Source of the DNA: Hyparrhenia diplandra
Taxonomy: Eukaryota; Streptophyta; Magnoliopsida; Poales; Poaceae
Length of the DNA stretch: 64,000 nucleotides
NCBI GenBank assembly: GCA_015847255.1
Contig: JADLZK010009023.1
Coordinates: 372,001 to 436,000 of the forward strand
Direction of reading: 5' to 3'
Part shown: positions 25,271 to 36,234 of the stretch, one piece after another
How positions within the stretch are numbered: the stretch's first letter is position 1
Layout: each line of letters opens with the position of its first letter
Translations under genes and position numbers: made by a program
The notes under the pieces: model-generated
The model's input: only the letters and a program-made list of their open reading frames with translations
Databases searched by the model: none
What the model was told of the DNA's origin: nothing

Positions 25271-25985
25271 ATAAGTGGGCTATGCAGCTTCTGGCTCCAG
25301 CTAATCCTGAGCTCTTTTCTATTGCTGTCAACAAGGTAATCAAAGTGTAAAAGGTGTTTAGTCATAATGACATTACCACTTTGTTCCGCTTGCTCATTTT
25401 GAAACTGCTTATGTGCAATTACAAAATGTTCAGCAGCTGATGCAAGTTTCTTTAGAATGTTTGCTTCTGCAGAGGTTTACAGGATCATGGTTGACAATTT
25501 GGGAGTTGATCCCTCATCCGGATGGCTCTGGAAGTTCAATTGTCAACCAAAACACAAGGTCTTCTTCTGGCTTCCTTATGAAAGTTGGACTTATCACTAG
25601 AAATATCTTAAAGAGAAGAAACATGCAGCAGGGCTCCTATGATTGTGATTTTTGCAATAGCTTATCTGAAGAAACCACAGAGCATTTATTTATGGATTGT
25701 CCCTTATCGGCAATGTGCTGGAACTTGATTGGAGTTCAAATGCCCGTTAATGGCTCTTTTCCCTGCTCTGGTCTCTCAGATTAAAATCACATTAACCCTC
25801 CTTTCTTTATGGATGCCATCATTGTCAATTTGGTGTGCAAGGAATGACCTTATTTTCAAACGAGTTCAGCCAAGACTGTTTTTTTTTTTTTTTCCTTTAT
25901 TCTTGTCATCTGTCAATCATTTTTTTTTTTTCCAATAAATGCGATGTACGGACCTTGGTGCCTCTAGATTCCTAAAAAAAAAAAA
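25271..25985 (+). pseudogene. Block C continuation with LINE 3' end, zf-RVT and poly-A tail
   Basis: The stretch matches block A from 1024 onward (GGGCTATGCAGC, AATCCTGAGCTCTTT). From about 25440 it encodes a LINE C-terminus in broken frames: DPSSGWLWKFN-like sequence, then RNILKRRNMQQGSYDC, then the zinc-binding motif CDFCNSLSEETTEHLF with MDCPLSAMCW. The end has a T-rich 3' UTR, AATAAATGCGATGTACGGAC, and a run of 18 or more A at about 25975. An (AAG)n microsatellite follows. It is more complete than the copy at 1168-1540 but cannot code. Confidence 0.75.
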
Positions 25986-27061
25986 AAAAAAAGAAGAAGA
26001 AGAAGAAAAGGTGACAAAACCAGGTAGTAGGAGTATGCAACAAGATCGTCACTCATGGGCCATACATAGGCTAAGTCTTTGGCACGTTGGGCTCTTGGGC
26101 CGAATACAAAAGTAGGCTATTAGATGCATGGGCATTCTGTTGGTCTGCCCATATCCGCTCTCATTTGATATATAGATGATAAAAAAAAAAGTGCAAATGA
26201 CAGCCATGATCATATCAAATTTCGTACTATAGTGCTTCACAAGACCAACTAAAGTACTTCCTAGGACACATTTGTTGATTATCTCATATTACCATTTTCC
26301 TTTATTTTTTTGTTACTCTCTATATGGTTACCTTCTTATCTACCGCGTCACAAAGAAACAAAGAAAAAAAATTAGAAGGAGCGGCAAAAGCTTTGCCGCA
26401 ATTTCTATTAGACTAAAAAAAAAAAAAGGCATGTGTCGCCCAGTTTTTTGACTGGAAACCGGGCTAAAAACCATACAAATGAGGAGGGTGCCCTACTACC
26501 AAAGCAACTCAACTCAAGCGCCACAAATAGCGCCCACTCAACTCAACCTTAGGGGACTGTTTCACTCCACCTACCTCTTTGGGATCCACTTAAACAACTC
26601 AACTAACACGACGCGGAAGGGAGCAAAGATATACAAAGAAAAAGACCTCTCGGTTGGATTGGGTCATCAACACGAGGCTCCAAACACCGCCCGCTCGGTC
26701 GGATTGGGGACGTCGACACGAACCACCACTCAAAGGCTCCAAGAAAAATAAAACAAAACACACACAAAAGTGACACCACCACCAGGGGAGAGAAGCCGAC
26801 AGCCATCCGTCAAACTACGTCGTCATCGCCGACGATGAAAAGCCCCCGCAAGTTCGAGCATCCAACTGAAAACTCCTCCATCATGGGACCATCCCCCCCC
26901 CAAGCGGCACACCCACAATAGGCAAGGCAAACCATGTGAATTGTACACCAAAAAACAACATAATTTTTTCTTTGAGAAAAACAACATATTTTTTTGACAA
27001 AAAACAACATAACTAAAAGGAGGGTAGCAAGTGTGCAGTAGAGAAGCATGTGCATATTATA
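25986..27061. other. Intergenic, no gene recognised
   Basis: It begins with an AAG microsatellite (25990-26010). It is AT-rich, with A-runs near 26190 and 26410. A small imperfect repeat GGTTGGATTGGG/GGTCGGATTGGG lies at 26650-26710. At 26950-27011 three copies of AAAAACAACATA are separated by short T-rich inserts, described separately. No coding region stands out. Confidence 0.5.
26950..27011 (-). mobile_element. Two serial micro-retroposition footprints
   Basis: Three copies of the 12-13-mer (A)AAAAACAACATA lie at 26950-26962, 26977-26988 and 26999-27011. The two gaps hold 14 and 10 bases. On the minus strand they read CTCAAAGAAAAAAT and GTCAAAAAAA, that is a few bases plus an A tract. The pattern is that of two tiny target-primed insertions at one site. 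Simple slippage of an A-rich tract is the alternative. Confidence 0.45.
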
Positions 27062-28012
27062 CTTGTGGCGGAGCAAGGGGGGCGGGGGCCATGCCCCCTA
27101 AGATTTTCATGTAAATTTTTTCTTGGTATAAGTCTATGATTTTTATTTATATTAAGATAAAGAATATAACAAACTTCTTGAGTTTACAAAATCTAATCAG
27201 ATGCCTTACTATTAAGGGGTGTACCACTAAAAAATAGGGTCTTTGCTCCAATAGTATATATAAAAAATGTGAGTACTCGTGTCAAGTCGATAAATTAATA
27301 GTCACCATGAAAAATCTAACGTAACTTCGTTGTGCTCATTTTGTACAAGTTAGATTTGCTTTCGGCCCACCTTATGAATAATTCGTGTGTCGATTCGGCT
27401 AGATTGGGCGGAATTGACACTTGTTCGTCGGCCGTTGAAGCTTCAAGAGGGCGTAGGGGGCTGCGATCTCTCGCCCGGCGGCGACGAGCAGCAGCACGAG
27501 CAGCGGCGAGGAGGGGAGGAACGGCGGCGCCGTCTTGCGCCGTGGCGGGCCTTGAGGAGAAGCGGGGGCGGGCCTTGAGGCGGAGGCGGCGGCGGTTGGA
27601 GCTGGGAATAGATGGATACTAATTTTTATTGCTTGCTTATCCCCAGAGATTACATGCCTCTTGCTTATATAGCCCGGCTAGTGGGACTTGTAATCTAAGT
27701 AATCTCTATAAGGTTTCCTTATACGATCGTAATACCTTTTGCAAGCAATATTTATTTATTTCTTAATAAGGGTCTTCCTTATAGATTGGAATATCCCCTT
27801 TTACACACCAAAAATTTCTAAGATAATCCTAACTTGAAAACGGCAGAGTCGGACTAGTACGGGGGGGAGGCGGCGGCGGCAGGGGGGCGCCGACCCCCCT
27901 GCCCGCTGGCGCCCCAGCCCCCCCCTCGGTCCGGCCCGGCCGTCACGCCAGACCAATTAGCCCTTCCCGGGCTGGCCCAATTCTGCGTCATGACATACTG
28001 GCTCCACCACTG
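27062..28012. mobile_element. hAT-like element with nested solo LTR
   Basis: Inverted ends CTTGTGGCGGAGC (left) and, read from the right, CAGTGGTGGAGCC are flanked by a perfect 8-bp duplication ATATTATA (27054-27061 and 28013-28020). An 8-bp duplication and CAGTGG-type ends fit the hAT superfamily. No transposase is present. Most of the right half is a separate LTR, 27388-27995. Confidence 0.78.
27388..27995 (-). mobile_element. Solo LTR of the gag-protease element family
   Basis: The sequence TGTCGATTCGG to GCGTCATGACA aligns along its length with the LTRs at 43762-44317 and 46887-47473: GCTAGATTGGGCGGAA, AAGGTTTCCTTATA, TTCTTAATAAGGGTCTTCC, AAGATAATCCTA. No internal region follows and no target duplication is clear. 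It lies inside the hAT-like element. The arginine-rich frames here are composition shadows. Confidence 0.75.
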
Positions 28013-28505
28013 ATATTATATATAACTAAATTGTCCATGCATATGACATGCATGCTGGGAGACTGGGAGTTAGCTGTTACCTACCGTGACTACCTATTGT
28101 AGTTCACAGTGAAGAGATCTGCCGAACAAAACAGTGAGCACAGTCTGAATCGTCTGACGACAAGGGAGCACTCACAAACAGTGAAGTACAAGAGTGCACA
28201 TGGACATGCTACACATTTTCATACATTCTGCCAAGCTCTAGTACTGTTCAGCAACGTGGCCTGCCATGTCCATGTTCATGCATGTAGCTAGAGTATATAT
28301 AGGATGCATATATATGTTCAATAACAAGCTTATTTCTGTTTATTTCATCCAATTATTGCAATGATACACGTGAAAAACGAACACACACACAAACACACAG
28401 TACGTAACAGCCAGCTTACATGCTTTTCTCTCGCTGCACATCCATCCACACACACAGTGACATCCAAATGCTAGCTCTCAATCTCATCGATGCCGCCGAC
28501 AACGA
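28013..28505. other. Spacer and probable 3' UTR of the lipase gene
   Basis: There is an AT-rich spacer with repeated GCATG/CATGC words (28030-28300). Next is the presumed 3' UTR of the minus-strand lipase gene, with CA-rich microsatellites at about 28380-28400 and 28450-28460. No other gene was seen. The poly-A site was not located. Confidence 0.4.
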
Positions 28506-31500
28506 TCAGACCTCCTCCTCCTTGCCGGTGGCGATGCTGCCAAGGCGAACGGCATTGACATAATCTCTAGGGCTATGCGACGCTATGCCAGGCACGACCA
28601 ATCCAGTGGCACGGTAGAGCAACGAGACAGCACCCTCCCTGTAATCCTTGCCCTCCTTGGTCCAAAGAAACGCGCCCTTGAACAGATCCCCACGCGTTGC
28701 CATACATGGACAACAAGTACTTGGGGTTAAAGTAGTTCGGATTCGGCGCGTCGCCGCCCCTTGGCGATCTCACGGCCCTTGTACCATCCGTCGAAGTAGA
28801 CGCACGTCCCGCCGTGCGCGAACTCGGCGAGCGGCGGCGCGTCGAAGGGCACGCGCGGCACGACGTCGTAGCGGTACACGACGCGGAGCGGCTCCACGGG
28901 CACGTTGGCGCGCACGTAGTCGGCGAACACCTTGTCGCCCACCCGTGGCTGCCCGTAGGTGACCACGGACAGGAGCCGGTCCAGGACGTCGCGCTCGCCG
29001 TGGAACGCCAGGAGCGCCGGGAAGATCGCCGCCAGCGCGCCGCCGAGGCTGTGGCCGGTGATCACCACGGTGGCGTTCGGGTGCGTCTTGAGCTGCGCCT
29101 TGAGCTCCTCACGGAGGGTGTAGTAGGCTAAGGGTTTGCCGGCGACGGCGTTCGGGGCGGCTTTCGGGAACGCCTTGGCGGCGTCCTTGCCATCCTCGGC
29201 TTGCAGGCCGAGTGCCTTGAGGAAGCCGACGTGGACGTGGCCCAGCACGCCCATGCCTAGCCATGAGAGGTTCACATCCGTGGACCAGTCGCGCATGTTG
29301 AAGGGCTCGGTGCCCCGGAATGACACCACCACCACGCTTGCGTCCACCGCCTTGTCGGTGAACACGAACGCCTGCGTCGTGTGGTCGCCCACGAACTCTG
29401 CGTATAGAAGTATATGTTATGATTCAAGTTCATTTTGATATATCATTTGAAATAATTAATTTCACTATCTAATAAGTTTAAAAATTTGATGAATATTGAA
29501 CTTACTGTTCCAGCAGTTGTAGAACCCCACGAAGTGGAACTGCGAATTCAGACACACAGCAGATTAGGAAACCAAAAGATCCATTAGCTTGTTGTTATTA
29601 GCAATAACAAATAGAGTAGATCACATCTGTGTGTTTGTTTATGACGGATTAGGTGTATATGCACGTGGTTATGGAGTGAGTGAGATAGTGACAGTCAGCG
29701 GTGACTTTTTAACGTTTTTTTATATGGGCAGGTACGATGCACACAGATCTTGATTGTCCAGCATGGATTTGATTGACGCATGGAAGAAGTTGTCTACTTG
29801 TCCCAAAATGATTGGTGTCCTTGTTGATACCTAGCTACAAGTATGCACTAGTGTTGCCATCGTCATGCATAATTCACAACTTGATATAGTTTATTCTCAT
29901 CACTTCATCAGGTCCCATGCATCTATATCAGGTGGCAAGTGTGCAACCTTGTGATCTGAACAACCATTTGCTGCTGGACTGAGACTTGGAACAAATATTC
30001 AGACCAATTTATTTCTCTCTTCAATTTGGAGATCTAGGTCTACAGAGACCACTGTACTGTTTTTTTTTTTATTGGGAATATCGAGCCACTGGTTATTATG
30101 TTCAGTTACCAGAAGTCCAATTTGGAGCTCATTTGTCGTTGTCGTCCTATGAAAGAATCATCTTATCTTTTGAGATCCCAAAAGATTACTTTATTATGCA
30201 ACAAATGTGATTTTTCTTTTTCATTTTATTTCAAAAAAAAACATTGATTCTAAACTTGCCTAACTTGCTTCTCAACTTGACAAAAGGTTGTATAATTTAC
30301 CTTCCAGACGTTGTTGACGACGTTCTCAATGTAGGCGGCGTTCTCGTAGGCGATCTTGGCAGCCATCATGCTCACTTCAAAGATGCTAAAGGTGCGCAGC
30401 CGGATCAGCCGTCCGTTCACGTACTGCTGCTGCACCAGCGGCACCGCCACCGTGCCGGTGCTTCCGCCGCCGCTCTCGACGTCCACGTAGTAGTCGTCGC
30501 CGGAGGCGGCGGCGGTGGAGACGCCCACCACCTGCAGCCGCCGGTCCTCGGGGCCGCCGCTGGCCGGCAGCGGCTTCAGCTCCGTCCGGCCGTCGATCAT
30601 CCCGATCATGGACCGGTAGTTGGGCGCGTCACGGTGTGGGATCACCAGCTTACCTGCCCATATATTTCGTCCAATTTGCATTTCTCAATTTTGCTTTATT
30701 TAAAGATGAACGTACACACGGGTGCTTACTTGGCATTTGTAAGTTAATTATTATATATGAAATTATATATTCGGTGTGTACAAGTGTTTGGTCAGGTTTG
30801 GTAGGATCCATGCAGCATGCATGTGTTGGATTACTATATGCAAACTTATCTTCTCATCACATATATGTCCAGTGTGCAAGTGTCATGCAGATGAACGACA
30901 AACAAAACTTGCCAATTGGACAATAAAAAGTGAGGAGTAGGTGCCTAGTTTCTGTGACCACGATCTTGTCCAAGACACTTGCTCGTCTAAATTAAACTGG
31001 CAAAAAAAATAAAAACTATATATAAAGTGAAACCACAAACAAGAGAGAGAAGGGAAAAAAAACTAACACAGAAAGCTTGGCAAATAAAAGACATAAGACA
31101 CAAAAGAAATGAAAAATATAACGAATTAAAATAAATGGAAAGAACATATAGAGATGAGAAATATACTATACGAAAAGAATTAAATAGAGAGAGAGAGGGA
31201 GAGACGTCCTGGGGTCATATTGTATTGTTGTGTCAGTTTACATCTTTATTACCTTTTGACGACGACTCGACGACATGCATTTTTTTCTCTCGATCGGTGC
31301 ACGCGGTTGACTTAGTGTTGACTTTAGATCAACTCATGCTTACAGACCGTTCTTCATTTTGTGATTTAAATTGCATTATATATTTGTTCCAAATTAACCA
31401 AAGGTTCTTTTGAAACGTCCAGAAGTTGATTGTTTAGTTGATCATGTATAGTACATTCATACATTTGTGCCATGTTTGCCGTTATATACATAAATATCAA

Positions 31501-31931
31501 ATTAAGTTATATATATCCAAATGTTTACGAGTTAGTTCATGTATGTATGTATTGTAAGTATGTATGTAGGTATAACCGTGCGTGCATTAACAAAACATAC
31601 ATCTGAAGATGTTGAGAAAGATGCCGAGTATGCCATTGTTGAGCGCGACGAAGTTGAGGAGGAACTCGACGACGGCGCCGATGACGAGAGCGGGGTAGTA
31701 TGCGGCGTCGAGCGCCTTCTGGATGATCTGCGTGAGCGCGACGAGCCAGTCGCCCGGCGTGCTGCCGAAGTCGGCGGCGGTCTGGTCGCCGGCCTCCACG
31801 AACGCGTAGCTCGTGATCGGCCTACGCAGGAACAGCATCGACAGGACGTCGATGAACCTCACCTTCTCCGACCGGATGATCAGCTTCTCCTCCCCCATCT
31901 TGGCGATGGCGGCCTGCTGCTTCGCCGCCAT
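28506..31931 (-). CDS. Class-3 triacylglycerol lipase, OBL1-like, with 3' frameshifts
   Basis: Four coding exons: 31601-31931, 30301-30653, 29506-29539 and 28506-29397. All introns are GT-AG and phases join correctly across exons 1-4. The start is ATG in ACCATGG context. The product, about 535 residues, has a hydrophobic hairpin near residues 62-110 (PALVIGAVVEFLLNF), then VVVVSFRGTEP (257-271) and the nucleophile elbow GHSLGGA with Ser356. Asp in YRYDVVPRVPF and His in ASHSPRDYVN are candidate triad members. Oil-body lipases of this family hydrolyse triacylglycerol on lipid droplets in seeds and pollen. Two shifts occur in exon 4, near 28757-28762 (a C run) and near 28685-28692. The sequence coding the C-terminal 80 or so residues, including the His, is therefore out of frame. 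This is either a young pseudogene or a base-call problem. Confidence 0.85.
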
Positions 31932-32066
31932 GGTCGTCGCCGGAACGGCGAGAGGCGCTGTGGTGGCTAGCTAATAGCTACACTAGCTAGCTCCTACACA
32001 CCAGCTGGATAGTGCAAAGTGGAGTATGCTCGAGCTGGCACGAAGCTGAGATGGAGAGGATGGATG

Positions 32067-32075
32067 CCTTTTATA
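32067..32075 (-). promoter_or_regulatory. TATA box of the lipase gene
   Basis: On the minus strand TATAAAAGG lies 136 bases upstream of the lipase ATG. Transcription would start near 32040, giving a 5' UTR of about 105 bases. The context is GC-rich upstream (CTGGGCTGGGG-type runs at 32100-32160). Confidence 0.6.
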
Positions 32076-32291
32076 GGCCTCCATAGAGGGCTGGCCGGGC
32101 TTGGGCTGGGTCGATACACGGCACGGGTAGGCGTGACATGGGCTCATGGGCTGGGCTGGGGTTGTTGATGTGGGTCATGTTGGATTGATGTGACTCTGAT
32201 TAATTATTGGTTTGGAATCAATTGGTTGGGCGTCTCTACGGTTTACACTGACGTTGCATGGTTAACATGTGATGATGCATATATACAGTGT

Positions 32292-32840
32292 ATGACTGAG
32301 ACTGACTTTCTGAGCGTGGCCAAGTCATCAGGTCAACAACTCACCACCCGTGTATCATGTGCCATGCTGCTTTCCCGGCCGGGGTTGTTTAGTGACCTGT
32401 TGAGACGCCAGCTAACAGCATCTGTGTAGGGCAGCTCCTCCCACCATTTTGGCGACCATTTTGCTCGTGAATAGGGGTGTAAATTGGTGACAATTAAGTG
32501 CACCTCCAAAACTCTTTTAGTTCAAGAATTTGTACTGGCTATGTACTACTTTTCTAAAAATTTGAATACTTAAAAATTTGAATACTTAAATTAGAGAGGT
32601 TTAGAGGTGCACCTAAAGTATACCCCCTTTGCACCCTTACTCGTGAAGGTCAATTTTCAAATGATGTTATAGTAGACCCTTTTCGCAGCTACCTTAGACT
32701 ATGTTCACTGACTGACTGACTGTATCTGGAGCGTGGCCAAGTCAAGTCAGCACTCGATCTGCACCCGTGTATCATGTGCCATGTGCTGGTGCCAGCTTTC
32801 GGGGTTGTTTGGTGATATCTGCTAGTATCTGCATAGTTAG
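32292..32840. repeat. Diverged direct duplication upstream of the lipase gene
   Basis: Bases 32292-32428 and 32706-32840 share GAGCGTGGCCAAGTCA, CACCCGTGTATCATGTGCCA and GGGGTTGTTT(A/G)GTGA in the same order. About 280 bp lie between them, including a small tandem AAAAATTTGAATACTTA pair at 32555-32590. It is a local tandem duplication, older than most insertions here. Confidence 0.7.
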
Positions 32841-35800
32841 GAATAATCATGGTGATAAATCCTCACTTCGCTATCATGCTTATATTGTCATGGTACGTAC
32901 GGTTGGACTGAGGAAGTATGTGGATTATACTACCTAGTAGTAAGGCGATTTAAATGTTATGAGAGCCAATCACGTACCTGGGAAGCACTTAATGATTTAA
33001 TTTTGCTGGAGCTTCTTCAATTCAAACTAGGCGTACTCTTAGATCTGTAAAGTTCATCTTCTTCTATGAAAACAAAAGGTCCGATAAATTGGAATATTGG
33101 GATGGCAAGAGGCGTCACTATCAAATTTAAGCATCAACAAACTATTGGAGATCGAATTTCAGTGTGGACGATGCCCGACACATTGATAGGATGGGATGCC
33201 CCAAGTCCACAAAAATTGGATCCTCCAATGATGCTGTATACACATGTGCCATTTAAGTGGAGGCAACTCATTAACATGCATGTCTCTCTTCTCGGGAAAA
33301 TTATTAACTGGAGGACCCCTCTCTATAGGCATCGCACTCCATCCATTATTAGAATTAATATAAATATAATATATAGAAATATCTCTTTACTGAACTCTTG
33401 CAGGGCAAACCTTATGACATTTATCTAGATAACTAGGTAGATTCCCCATGTTGCTGCGGGTATGAAGGAGAAATATATGAGTTAGAATATTACTATCACC
33501 ATTCTATTTTTTTTTTCTTTCTTTTCTTTTTCCTTTTTTTTTCATTCTCTTTTTTATTTTTTTACTTTACTCTATACAATTACCACCAGTGGGGTCTAAC
33601 TGTAATTTTATCGAAATATATTCATATCAGATCTTGTTTTGAAGGATTGATTTAAAGAAATTTATTGGTGTAATCGGAATTTAAGTTGGTGTTTTAGTTT
33701 GTGAGTTATAATATTTTTTAGTTAGTTCAAGCGATTAAAGACGCCTTTGGATGTCATGACCATAGTGGGGCTGCCGACGTGGCATGTTTGCAGGTTGAGA
33801 GAACTTTTTGTGGGGTTCTCTATATAGGTATAGTAGATATACCTCCATTTCTAAAAAAAAATCTAGATAATACACCTAAATGACATGTATTTTGGTAATT
33901 CAAAGGAATCGGTAAGGGTTATTTATTCCTCCCAAAATTCCACTAGTTACCTAGTACACTATAAACTTATTACGTATTTTTTTCCATAGGCAGAGTGGAT
34001 GTAATTCTCCTTTTTGAAATTAATTTTAAATAACCCTGCAAAAAACTGATATATGTATGTTTGCTGCATATATATGTTAAGCAACAAAACCATACAATAT
34101 AGGGGATCGGAAATCAAGTCCCTTTGGTCAGTAGGGCATTGTCATTTATCCTAACTACTCTGCTTTTATGGGTAAGTATAGGTACGGCCTAACAGTCACT
34201 GCTTGTTCACTATATTAATCCAAACAATACAAGTTTGGTTGATCGATTATTTATGCACAACGCAGATCACATGAAATGGTACGATAAGATAGAGTGTATC
34301 TGCGAGCTGAGCTCAGCAGAGTGGTCGATCGATATATATGCACAAACAATTGATAGTGAAGTGTACGTACGTATATCACTTGCTAGCAGCTGTTTTCTTC
34401 ATGTGGCAGGTAACGTTGCCTAATTGTGCTATCGATCCCTGGAACATTATTTTCTATGGAAAAGAAATCCAAGGATCCGGACGATTGGCAAGTTGTAACT
34501 GGGATACTCGATCGCATCTCCAAATAATTTCAGAAGAGACGCGAGCAGTTGGGCGCAGCATGTGAATGCCGCCGCGATTTGGTAACTTGTACTACTAAGA
34601 TAATATAGTTTAGTCTCCGCGATCTAATCGCTATATATAAACAAATAGAATTCAAGTTAAGGACTACAAATAATGTAGATGTAGTATCAGTGTTAGACAA
34701 TATTACGATCATAATCAGCCCCGGCCCGACATCATATCATGTGTTGTATGGCAAGCAGTTTATCAACTTGTGTCCTTGCACATGTGACAAATCTGGGTCT
34801 GTTTAGTATAGGGATTCAGGCTCACCCCAGAAATAAGTCTTGCTACGGCTAAATCTTGTCAATTGCTAACGAGCGCTTGATGGCCTGGGCGCACAAGAAC
34901 AATAATTTTTGCAGCGCAAGAATAATTGTATATTATATACAGGATAATTGGGTACATCAAGACATTACAAGCACTACGGATCAAAACAAATACTCACGCT
35001 GTGAATAGCACAACTCAAAACCTAACATGTTAGATGCTTTGTAATGTGCCGCTGAGGCAAAACACTCAAACAACGAAAGACAGCCTGAGAAGAAATGCCC
35101 AACAAAATTGGCTAACATTCATGTAGGCAGAATTCAGGATCTTCTTCGTCTTTCTCTTGTCTTCTTTCTACCACAAAAGAATGAGGGAGATTAATCTGAA
35201 CATTATACACCCTAGTCTTTCATTGTGGTCACATCTAACCACAATGAAACAGAGAAGAGACTAGAGAAAAATATTCCATGGCGGCGATATCATCTCCTCC
35301 ATGATGCCATCGTCTAGAAACAAAAGTCTCCATGTCGCCGTGTATGAAGACGATCACATCCAGTTGTCACCCTCGTCTTTAACGGACCTGTCATGGAGAA
35401 GAAGACTCGCCCTTCTCCTTCACCATCACCGAGAGAGAGGAGGAGAAGGAGGAGATAAACCACCAATAAGAAGAAAATTGGCATGGAGAGATACTAACCC
35501 TAAACACTCGATCTACTAAGAAAAAAAATATTAAAAACAATGGATCATGACTCCCTTCATCCCCCGACGTGATGCCGGAGGAGAAATGAGGGGGACCAGT
35601 GGTGGTGGGAGGCGGGAGTCCGCGGCTCTAAGGTTGTCCGTGTGTGGAGAAGTCCTGAAATAAGGCCATGGGTCCACATGGACGATATCGTGAATACTTT
35701 TTGTTTAGTTATTTGGACTCCTATAGATCGAATATTTTTGTTCAAACTTAGGTATTGTGATTGTACGTCAACCTAATGGTTGTGAGTTAGGTCAATCTAT

Positions 35801-36203
35801 GGTTTGATGTTCAATGTGACTTTTGTGGACATGCTAATACATGAATGAATCAAGGTTTTTGCGTGTCTTATGAGCTGTGATGCTTGTTGATGCATTGATG
35901 ATTTGGCGCTAGTTTATGATGTTCTTTTTCGTCACTATGGTTTGGATCTAGACTTGGATATGGGCTGGTTATAGAAGACGACCAACTAATCCATGACGAC
36001 CACAAATCCCAATCTATGACGGCTCAATTCGGTACATCAACTCTATGACGTGAGATACATAATGGATTTTAAATCGTCATGGAAAGATAACCGTGATATA
36101 TGTATGTTTTAGTGTTTATGACCAAAATGATATTCATGTAAATCACCATTCCTTGTAGTGGATATATGCAAAGTGAAAGAAAACCCAAATGGAGAGGCCG
36201 GCC
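32841..36203. other. Intergenic, no gene recognised
   Basis: Mostly AT-rich. There are T-rich runs at 33505-33560 and a GGACCCCTCTCTATAGG / GGGGTTCTCTATATAGG pair at 33312 and 33814 that may be ends of a small insertion. A CACTA-like right terminus (CCTTGTAGTG, ending 36160) is preceded by CATGACGACC/CTATGACG subterminal words from about 35960. A matching left end was not found; CACTACGGATC at 34972 is only a weak candidate. The arginine-rich frame at 35301-35519 is probably transposon-internal. Confidence 0.4.
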
Positions 36204-36234
36204 ATATGGCATTCTCTAAAAAAAATATGGCATT
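36204..36234 (+). mobile_element. Micro-retroposition footprint (11-nt insert)
   Basis: A perfect 10-bp direct repeat ATATGGCATT (36204-36213 and 36225-36234) flanks CTCTAAAAAAA. The insert is four bases plus an A tract, as expected of a target-primed insertion cut off almost at the tail. Confidence 0.55.

Noticed and set aside
34972..36160. CACTA element with both ends
   Set aside because: The right end CCTTGTAGTG is good, but CACTACGGATC on the left is a poor partner and the flanking triplets do not match.
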